From Adiantum capillus-veneris (lineage: Eukaryota; Streptophyta; Polypodiopsida; Polypodiales; Pteridaceae), in NCBI GenBank assembly GCA_014529385.2, contig CM043944.1, forward strand, positions 54,667,768 to 54,731,767: a DNA stretch of 64,000 nt, read 5' to 3'. The notes beneath the pieces were generated by a model. That model made no database searches. It was not told the origin of the DNA and worked only from the letters and a program-made list of their open reading frames with translations. A program made the translations under genes and the position numbers. This document shows, piece after piece, positions 55,212 through 64,000 of this stretch. Every line of letters starts with the position of its first letter. Position 1 is the stretch's first letter.

Positions 55212-58200
55212 ATGGCTGACAATAGTAAAGAGAGTGAAATTAATGTTGATAACTTTGATTTTGCTCATGAGCAAGCTACTAATGATGCTTCAATGCTTGT
55301 TAACTATCTTGTTTCTAGGCTTCAACAAGCCATGGGCAATCCATCTCTCCAAAGTGAAGTGCAACGGTAGCTCCGTGCTCACGGGATTCTCCAAGCTCAT
55401 CACCATGACGAGAGAACACCTAGGAAGCCTCCTTGTGAGACTACCAAAAGAGGTCTCTCTCCGATTCGGGAAGAAGAAGAGAATTCATACGAAGGGCTCA
55501 AGAATTTACTTCTTGATGATGCATCTCCTTCCCAAAGGAGAACTCAAGAGCCTCTACCGAAGGAATGAGAAAGAAGTGAGTCTCCCGCCACCTCGGCGGA
55601 GATGGCTCCACGAAGACGGCGGGCTAAACGCTCTCCATCACCACCAAAGCGGAGAAGACCATCGTATTCTTCTCCTCACCACAATTCAAAGAGGGATGAT
55701 AAAAAGCAATAGAAGAAAAAGGCGAGAAAGAGGACACCCTCTTCTCCATCTTCTTCATCCTCTTCCTCTTATGAAAACTATGGTGAAGATGACAAAGATC
55801 AAGACAAGAAAAAGGTGAGAAAGAGGTCACCCTCTTCTCCACCTTCTTCAAATTCTTCACCTTCTGAAGAAAGTGATGGTGCAACTTTTGAACCATCAAA
55901 AAGAAGAGGCCATAGGAAATCCTATGCCGCATGGAAGAGGTCGTCCAAATTGAATAAATTCAAAGAGGGGGGGAAGAGCATCTCTTTCCTTACCTATGAT
56001 GGTACCTTTGGTGCTACGGACAAAGTCTTGGCCTTTATCCAGCAATTCGATGCGGCGTTTGGAGATGAGGGATTCACGGAGTCCTCTAAGCTATGCCATG
56101 GGGCTATGCACTTTCAAAAGTCCGCCAGACAATGGTGGTCTAGCCTACGAGCCAACGGTGAAGCTCCACGAACATGGAAAGCTTTCAGAGCTCCCATTAT
56201 GAAGCAGTTTTTGGCCACCGATGCCAAAGACAAAGTACTCACCGAATGGCGAAGATTAAAGCTCTCTCCCAATGAATCTATCCACAAATATGTAGACAAG
56301 TTTTGGGACCTACAACTCAAAGCCACTGTCTTCAAAAAGTTGGATTTTGGAGAGCAAAAACAACAATTTTGTGCGGGCTTAACCGAAGAAATGGCGGAGT
56401 ATGTCAACTCCCAAAGGCCACGTACCATATCGGCGGTAATACACCATACTATGGTGGCCTCTCGAATCAATTTCCAAACGGGGGGTAAAAGAAATAATAA
56501 GCCCCCGGAAAACAAGGGTTCCAATGAGCCTAAGGGGAAGGACAATGTCCAAAAGTCTCCTAAGGGCAATTCCAACAAAGCTAAAGAGAAGGGAGTTTAC
56601 AAAGGAAAGAATAAACTCTCTCCTGAAGAGCTTGAGCGTTATCGTAAGGATAACTGGTGTTTCAAGTGCGGCGAACAAGGGCATGCGTACCGCGCTTGTC
56701 CCCAAAAGAACAACCGCCAAGATCCTCCTAGAGCTTCCTTGGTTGAAATCCAAGAGGAGGAGACTCATCAAACTCACCACAAAGGATCTCCTCTATGCCA
56801 TGCTTGGGGAAAGGTAAGAGAACATGATTCTTTTATTCTCTTTGACCCTGGTTCTACTCACAATTTTATATCTATGGAGTTAGCCACCAAGCTAGGCATA
56901 CAATCCTATGAGATGGGAGATGTCCTACCCGCAGACAGTGCCTTCAAGGGGCAAGAAGCTTCAGTCAGTCCCTTAATCGGGAAATTGAGGCTTCATGTCC
57001 AAGGCTATGTGGACAAAGAGGACTTCTTTATCTCTCCTCTCAAGCATGACGATGTAATCCTAGGGGCACCATGGTTTGACCGCCTGGCTGCCGATGTTAA
57101 ATTTCCTGAAAGGAGAATCTCCTTTAAGTTCAGGGAAAAAGACATGTATACAGATGCTAAGGAAATGGGTAACACCATCCCCATTGTACATACACCAGCT
57201 TTCAACAAGTCAATAAAGAGCTCTATTTCCGTATACATGATTTTTGTTAAAGATTCTCAAAATGAACCTAATGCTTTAGCAAAAGAAAATAAAAGCAACC
57301 AAAAAGAATTAGAGTTATCCAATTTTCTCAAGGGGTTTAAAGATGTTTTTATTGACGACATCCCTTGTGAGCTACCTCCTAAACAAGGTAATGATGACCG
57401 TGCAATTGAACTTCTTCCAGGAAGTTCACCGCCTAATAAACCTCCTCATAGAGTTTCTCAAGCTCAACAAGAGAAGATTATGTGGCAAGTGCATGAGTTA
57501 GTTGAGAAGGGCATGGTTAGGCCTAGCTCATCTCCATTTTGCTCACCTGTGATGTTAGTGCAAAAGAAAGACGACACATATCGTATGTGTGTCGACTATA
57601 GAGCACTAAATAGGATCACTATCAAGAATAGGGTTCCCGTTCCACGGGTAGAAGACCTATTTGATAAGCTACAAGGATCGACCTACTTCAGTAGGGTTGA
57701 CCTAAAGAGTGGCTATCATCAAATAAGGATAGTTGATCAAGACATTGTAAAGACCGCGTTTCGCACTACATTTGGTCTTTACGAATACATTGTCATGCCT
57801 TTTGGCTTGACTGATGCACCAGCCACATTCAACCGCTTGATGGAGAACCTATTCAGGCCTCATCGAACCTTCACTGGAGCGTTCTTTGATGATATTATCA
57901 TCTACTCTAATTCATTGGAGGAACACAAGCAACATCTCCAGGTAATATTTCAAGTTTTAAGAGAGAATAAACTTTATGTTAATCGAAAGAAAAGTGAATT
58001 TTTCTTGCAAGAGATTCAGTATTTAGGTCACATTATCTCTCAAGATTGCATCCAAATGGATCCATCCAAGTTAGAGGTAATAAAAGGATGGCCTAAACCA
58101 AGGAATCTTCATGAACTAAGGAGCTTCATAGGTATGTGTGCATACTATAGACGCTTCATAGAAAAGTTCTCACAAATTGCGGGACCATTACATGATCTAA

Positions 58201-60161
58201 CAAAGAAAAGCGTTAGGTATACATGGTCTGCTAAGGAGAACAATGCTTTCGAAAAGCTTAAAGAAAAGCTTATCTCTCAACCTGTACTTACACTACCGGA
58301 TCTCTCAAAACCATTTGAGGTCCAATGTGATGCTTGTGGTGATTGCCTTGGAGCTGTTTTTCTCCAAGAAGGGCACGCCATAGGCTATGAGAGCCGAAGG
58401 CTCAACCCCGTTGAGCAAGCTCTAGGCATATATGAAAAGGAACTCCTTGCAGTTCTACATGCCTTAGACTCATGGAAGCACTATTTATTGGGGACTCCTT
58501 TCATTCTGCGAACGGATCACCAAATTCTTAAGTACTTCATGACGCAGACCAAGCTCTCCGACAAACAAATGAGGTGGGCAAATTTCCTTTTGCAATTTCA
58601 TTTTCATATTGCTCACATTGCTGGCAAGCATAATCAAGTAGCTGATGCACTCTCAAGATGATAGAGAGTGAATGCGGTTTCCATAGCAACTCACAATGAT
58701 CTACCTTCAATGATAGATGAGTATGCTATTGATCCCAATTTTAGAGATGTGATCTCAGCCCTTACATTAGGGAAGAAAGAAGAACCATTTACTTTACAAG
58801 ATGGTTATCTTCTCTATGGCAATAGACTATGCGTTACTAACTCCCTGCGTGAGAAAGTAATGTATGAATCTCATGCTCCCCCGTATGCGGGGCATAGAGG
58901 GATTCAGTCTACCTTAAAGGGAATTGAAACATATTTCTATTGGCCTACCATGAAAGTGAACATACAAGAGTATGTTTCCAAATGTGTGGTATGTCAAAAG
59001 ACAAAATTTGATAGAGGGAAGCAACCTGGATTGCTTCAACCCTTGCCAATCCCTAATTCACCATGGGAGAGCATATCCATGGATTTTATCTTTGGATTGC
59101 CTAAGTCTATCCATGGGAATACAGGAATATGGATGATAGTAGACAGGTTTAGTAAACAAGCTCATTTTATACCTGTCAAAAAGACTATCAAAGCCCATCA
59201 AATGGCAACCCTCTTCATTTCACAAATTTTCAAATACCATGGCTTGCCAATGTCCATAGTGTCGGATAGAGATCCTAGAATGACCAGTAATTTCTGGAAG
59301 GGTCTCTTTGAGAATTTAGGGACAAGGCTAAATTTCTCTTCGGCCTATCATCCACAAACGGATGGCCAAAGTGAAATAGCTAACCTAACCATTCTCGATC
59401 TACTAAAAGACTATGTAACGGAAGTAGATCAAGGATCCCAATGGGAGAAGTACTTACCCTTAGTGGAGTATGCTTACAATAACATTGTACATACTTCCAC
59501 GGGAAAAGCACCTTTCGAGGTAATTGAGGGAAGATCAAAAAGTCCCTTGCTACTTAAGGTACATAGGAAGATCTTCGCTGCAGATGAGTATAGCCGAGAC
59601 CTACAAAAATCTTTTCAAAAGATTAAAGATGCTATCTCTATCTCACAGCAAAGGCAAAAGGCTGCTGCTGACAAACACAGAAGAGCCCAAGCCTTTAAAG
59701 AAAACGATTGGGTCTTGTTAAAGTTTCCCAAGGCTCGATTAAGGCACACGACGGGCAAAAATCCTACGGGCCACCAAAAGTACTATGCTAAACTAGCAAA
59801 AAGGTACTATGGTCCCTTCCAGATTCTTAGGCCAATCAATGAGATGGCCTATCAACTTAAGTTGCCCAATCATTGGCTCATACACAATGCTTTTCATGTG
59901 AGCCTATTAAAGCCTTACAAAGGAGAGCCACCTCAAGAACCAACTATTGAAGACCCACCGGAGATCGAGGACCAAGAAGAGGTGTTGCAGCCCGAGTCCA
60001 TTCTCAGACATGAAGACAAGGTAATAAGAGGCGGTAAGACTATCCGACGATATCTTATTAAGTTTAAGAATTATCCTTTTGAAGATGCTAGATGGATGCA
60101 AGGCATACAATTAAAGGATAACCTAAACCTTGTCAATGCTTACAATGCTTCCCAAGAGTAA
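55212..60161 (+). pseudogene. E4 gag-pol polyprotein, one frame with five internal stops
   Basis: From ATG 55212 to TAA 60161 the frame never shifts over 1650 codons, but stops occur at 55368 (TAG), 55566 (TGA), 55710 (TAG), 58659 (TGA) and 58662 (TAG). The order is: Ser/Lys-rich gag start, capsid region, knuckle CFKCGEQGHAYRAC (56658), protease with D-P-G at 56844 instead of D-S-G, RT (VDYRALNRITIKNRVPVPRV; FFDDIIIYS near 57882), RNase H (QCDACGDCLGAV; RTDHQILKYF), integrase with HAPPYAGHRG and CVVCQKTK zinc ligands, core DFIFGLP, VSDRDPR and QTDGQSEIAN, GPFQ domain, and a C-terminal chromodomain (ESILRHEDKVIRGG, YLIKFKNYPFEDARW). The chromodomain is expected to steer integration to marked chromatin. 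Confidence 0.92.
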
Positions 60162-60517
60162 GAAAATGTACAAAATGTTAAAAATGAACAAAATATTTCT
60201 CTTATAAGACTCTCTTTTTCTTTATTTAAGCACAAAAATGAAGTAGTATGCATGCTTAGATCAAGTTTGCGGAGACGACGTCTCCCAAACACCAAGTAGA
60301 GCTTGTCACTCTACTATGGAAGATTGATAGGACTAATGTGCAGACATGCTTGCGGCAGCCTCAGGCTCTCAAGCGCCAAATGGACTAGTCATCCAGTATG
60401 GAATGATGTCGTAGGGTAACATAGGGATCCTCTACCCGCTAAGAAAATGACTCATGAACATGCTTTATCTTCTCTACACCATAGTCGAGGACGACTATGA
60501 TTTCAAGAGAGACGTAA
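60162..60517 (+). other. E4 3' untranslated region and purine tract
   Basis: No gene. CAAGAGAGACG lies just before the 3' LTR and may serve as the polypurine tract. Confidence 0.5.
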
Positions 60518-62090
60518 TGTCATAATAATCAATATCTAATTCTCCTAAATGATTTTCTCATATTAAAATGATCATTTAATGTGGGGAAGGCCAGGGGAGA
60601 AAAAGCTAGAATATTGGTTAAGCTAGTAGACCGGCCACAGTAGGGATCCAAAGGAGGGAAAATAGGGATCCAAAGGGGGGGCCATCTGCAAAAGAGCCAT
60701 GTGCAACAATGGGCTAAAAAGACCCTAAGGTTCAGCCCATTAAGACTTCCAAAATGTTAAAGTTCCAAAATTCAAAGGTTGTGTCCAAAGGTCAACCCTA
60801 GGAAAAATTGGATGCTTTGTGTGTGCCCTAAAAGTCTTTGCACATCCCTACATGGGAGGGGGCGAGCCCTAAAGGTAGGGGATGAGAGAGAAAGCCACAC
60901 ACACACACACACACAGGCTCCCTTTACACAAAGGGAATGAGGGACACATGTCAGCTCCCTAGGCCAGATGCCCACAAGGTGCGCCCAATTCCTATTGGAA
61001 GACCCTTGAAGTGGACCAATGAGAATTAATCTAGAGTAAATGTAGTTTAATTAATTTAAAAACATTTAATAAAAGAAACCAATGAGAATTAAGTCTCCTA
61101 GAAGACTATTGGGCATTCAGAAGCCCCATGGCTTGCCTGATTTCTATTGGCCAGGAGGCAAAGGGGTCCAATGAGAGTTTAGTTTAAATATTTAATTACC
61201 TAAAGCTCTCACAAAAGGGGAAAGGGGGACACATGTCAGAAGGCTATCACTTATGCTGCTTTATACCCATTGGCTTGACTTGGGGAGGTCCAATGAGGCA
61301 AAATCCAGACCAAATTAGCAACAAGGGCTCGCCCAAGAGAGAGAGAGAGGGGGCTGATTTTTGCTTGGCATTATCACACACACACTCACACAAGCTCATG
61401 TGTGAAGAAAGAATACTCTATCTCCTCCCAAGATTTAATGGAGAGCTCATCACCTACTCCAAGCTTGTGAGATAGAAGCCTACATCAACACTCTCTTGGC
61501 ATGTGGATGCAAATCCAACCAAGATCCAAGCTTCAATGCATGCTCATCTCCTCTACCAAGCTAATTACTAAGCTAAGCTATGCTAATATGAGTGATTATG
61601 TGAGGAGATGTACATATTTCTCGTAAGATACTCCTTCTTCCTCTCAATCTACTCTCATACCCTGCTAGCTCTCACCATCTTCGAAGGTGTGTGAGGTCTT
61701 GGGTCTGAGAACGGGGATAATTCAAGTTGTGTTTGATTAAGTGTTTTGCTTGGTGCATGAAGCTTCCATCTTCATTGCACTAGCTAGTCTTGAAGGAACA
61801 CAAAGAATTGTATTGTACAATGTCTCTCTTGATGGGAGAAACCATAATACAAAGCCTTTTGGAGGGGGGACCGGCTCCATGCAAATCCGGTCCTCAATTG
61901 TTGTCAATAGCTTAATTTCTCTCTCTTTTGAAAGTATTGTCGATGCTATCTAACTAGGTGTTATGCTTTTTGTTGCTCTCTCCACCCAAGCACTCTTGTA
62001 ATTCTCATTAGGAATCTATTCTAATGAAATGCCCACTATGTTCATGTTAATTTCCGCTACACATAAGTTATTAGGCCATTAAATGTTACA
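60518..62090 (+). repeat. E4 3' LTR (1573 bp)
   Basis: Matches the 5' LTR with scattered substitutions and a 24-bp gap near 61110. Confidence 0.95.
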
Positions 62091-64000
62091 TTTTCACTGA
62101 GAAGGTACCATTTTAACTTCCAATTTTGTTTCGAGTTCTCCGATGAAAGATGGAAAAGTCTTTAGAGAGCGTGGTTTACTCTCTTCAAATGCGGCACACC
62201 CGACATTCTCATATAGAGATCTTATATCCCCTAGGAAAAATTTGTGATCCATGTTTGTCTTAGAGATAAGTGCTGATTGTAACGTAGCACTACCATCTTT
62301 TTGGTTGATTGATTCCTATAAGGATTGTGGCCATGGTTATTCTACCTCCGGAATTGGTATCACTACTTGTGAACCCATCTCATATGTGGTATTGGCTACT
62401 TACCTTGTATCTAAACGTGCCTCAAATCCTGGATCTTCCTCTCTGTTTACAATACCATGACGTTTAAATTCTTGGATTTTTTTGCGTATTAGCACCTCCA
62501 TTTTTGGAGCATGTGGAATATGTGGTTCCATAAGAGCTCGGGCCTTTTGAATGTGCTCCTTGCACATTTGTAATCTCTCTTTTTCATACCCTGGATGAGG
62601 ATACGTCAGCCATCTATCCTCTTGGGTTTGATTGGGTTTTAGCCCCGAGGTATTCACTCTATATACAAAAGGGGATGCCACCTGCGAGAGCGGACAACTT
62701 TGATAAAACCCCTATATACGACTCATATTAGGGAATACGAAGCCCCCTTTCTACGCTTATACAACTATCAATGTAGAAAACTATCATACCCCTATCTTAC
62801 ATATAAAATTTAGGTCTCACATAATTTAACTGAGAAAAACTAGTCAAAGAGCGTGTAGCATAGAGATTGGCACTGTACTAAGGAACCACTTCTATTAATA
62901 ACTAGATGTACCATCAATGTGTCTTAGTTTGAGTTTCAAACTATGTGTCTATTCAGCTTGCACTCCAGCTACTCGTCCAATTTTGACCCATCTAAATTAC
63001 TCAAAAAACATGGTTATAAAGTTGTGTTAGGTTCTTCGTGTAAATTTGCATCTATACAAACACTTTACAGCTTTCATTCCTCAACAAATGAACTATAATC
63101 ACAAAACAAGCAGTTGATACAAAGCAGTGTTAGTTCTTGCATGTATCTTTGTAGCTATTGACTTGCAAGTTCAAGGGCTGACTCTTTTGGGAAGCCATAA
63201 TTTTGAAACACAAAAAATTCCTCTCATTTTCACCTTTTTTCACCTCTCCCCCCCATAAATATGATACCCCCTCGCTTATTTTTAAGCTTGGGAGATAAAT
63301 TATTGGGGGCCTGCCTCTAACTTCTATGCTTATGTAACTTGTAAAAAAATCCCCCTCCCCTGCACTTACATGGTGCGATAAGTTTTCCATGGTGAATCCC
63401 CTGGGGTTTTAGCCTAGCTTCATAAGCTTTCAAAATTGCATCGAATGGTTCAAAGACTTTGCCGACCAAGACTGGACCTCCCATGTTAGTCTTTGACTCG
63501 CTAGGCCCCTTTGCAATTTTCTTGCTTTCTTGCTCTCGTCTAAGCTGTTCTTTTGTTAATTCAGTTCGGTTTCCAAAGCAGCTTTCTCATGTAGCCTCTT
63601 TGCTTTCATTTTGTTTCATTTGGCTTTCTATGATTTTCTTCTTGTTCTCGATTTTTGTTTGAGCAAGCAATGTGGCTTCCTCCTCAGTGGTGCATTTTTG
63701 GCAGCTTCATGAGCTTGAGCTCAAGTCATCACGTTTAAAGGAATTGCGGGTTCTACCTCGGATCCCCTTGAAGAAGGCATAACACCTACACCATCCATTG
63801 TTGCTTTTCCCCTGTAGTTTGGATTCTTAGCACAGTGTTGGCAAAGATGGTCTCTCCCACAATCATCACAGAATACGAATATCTCTATTTGTGGACCCTT
63901 GTTTGGACAACTCCGTGCCCAATGATCACCTCCACACTCATAGCATGGACCTTCTTGTTTCAAAGCTGGTGATCCAGCCAATGGTTGTTCTTGCATGGTA
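62091..64000 (-). pseudogene. E3: gag part, minus strand, continuing off the window
   Basis: On the minus strand, CYECGGDHWARSC (CX2CX3HX4C) and CDDCGRDHLCQHC knuckles lie at about 63830-63960, followed by a helical Lys/Glu-rich stretch, then QEDRWLTYPHPGYEKERLQM (62550-62650), matching E1 and E2 gag. A DNA element splits the helical part (YEARLK in E1/E2). The window ends inside gag. E3 shares the two-knuckle arrangement of E1/E2. Confidence 0.85.
62645..63403. mobile_element. Non-autonomous DNA transposon (about 0.76 kb) in E3
   Basis: GGGTTTTAGCC flanks it at 62634-62644 and 63404-63414, and the ends CCGAGGTATTCAC and GTGAATCCCCTGG are imperfect inverted repeats. E1 and E2 have no insert between the matching gag residues. 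The duplication could be 8-11 bp depending on where the ends are drawn, fitting hAT or Mutator-like elements. There is no transposase frame. Confidence 0.7.

Larger units (their letters stand above)
53207..62090 (+). mobile_element. E4: Ty3/gypsy chromovirus, nested in E3
   Basis: Two near-identical LTRs (53207-54795 and 60518-62090) begin TGTCATAATAATC and end GTTACA. The flanks TTTTC (53202-53206) and TTTTC (62091-62095) are a perfect 5-bp duplication. The single gag-pol frame and chromodomain place it with the chromoviruses. By eye the LTRs differ at more than fifteen bases plus a 24-bp gap, so the insertion is fairly recent but not new. Confidence 0.95.

Noticed and set aside
55204-55818. 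Long plus-strand frame at the start of E4
   Set aside because: It is out of frame with gag. The true frame starts at 55212 and contains nonsense codons.

Overview
This is a nuclear window from a land plant. It has GT-AG introns, Ty3/gypsy retrotransposons with plant-type primer sites, a chromovirus with a C-terminal chromodomain, and degenerate PLS-type pentatricopeptide (PPR) repeats. The PPR style and the unfamiliar host-like genes make me lean towards a spore-bearing plant such as a fern or lycophyte; that is an inference. Nothing looks organellar or bacterial. I found no tRNA, rRNA, CRISPR array or intact single-copy housekeeping gene. Most of the window is layered mobile DNA with broken reading frames.

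Layout. 1-3981: a minus-strand gypsy element (E0) cut by the window edge, with its 5' LTR at 3589-3981 and LTR ends TGTTG/CAACA. 3982-7185: three arrays of roughly 100-bp units that are themselves inverted repeats around a TATTCGCTTGGT core; they alternate with a small unknown gene (4760-5218) and a GC-rich tandem repeat. 7220-9023: a three-exon unknown gene on the plus strand with one in-frame TAA. 9091-10454: a 1.36-kb piggyBac-like (TTAA) non-autonomous element. 10465-20618 (perhaps to 21230): a minus-strand, multi-exon, transposase-like gene. One of its exons is split by a 7.7-kb non-autonomous LTR element (12103-19804) that left a 5-bp target duplication and carries three LTR copies.

21250-50145: two related plus-strand gypsy elements, E1 (about 21.3-34 kb) and E2 (about 36.5-48.5 kb). 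Both have an extra N-terminal gag region, the protease-RT-RNase H-integrase order, a duplicated H2C2 zinc module before the integrase core, and a second retropepsin-like domain after the integrase followed by a Trp/Lys-rich tail. Their non-coding leaders carry spaced palindromes with a shared ATCGCGAT core. The sequence downstream of each element carries them too. E1's integrase is split by a 259-bp MITE.

50146-51424: a possible solo LTR and a PPR pseudogene. 51424-64000: a minus-strand relative of E1/E2 (E3). It is interrupted by a fairly young chromovirus (E4, 53207-62090, target duplication TTTTC) and by a 0.76-kb DNA element (about 62645-63403).

Together the window is a stratified record of insertion into insertion. 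The most unusual points are the duplicated integrase zinc module, the second protease, the leader palindromes, the inverted-repeat arrays, and the convergent pair of unknown genes around a piggyBac-like element.
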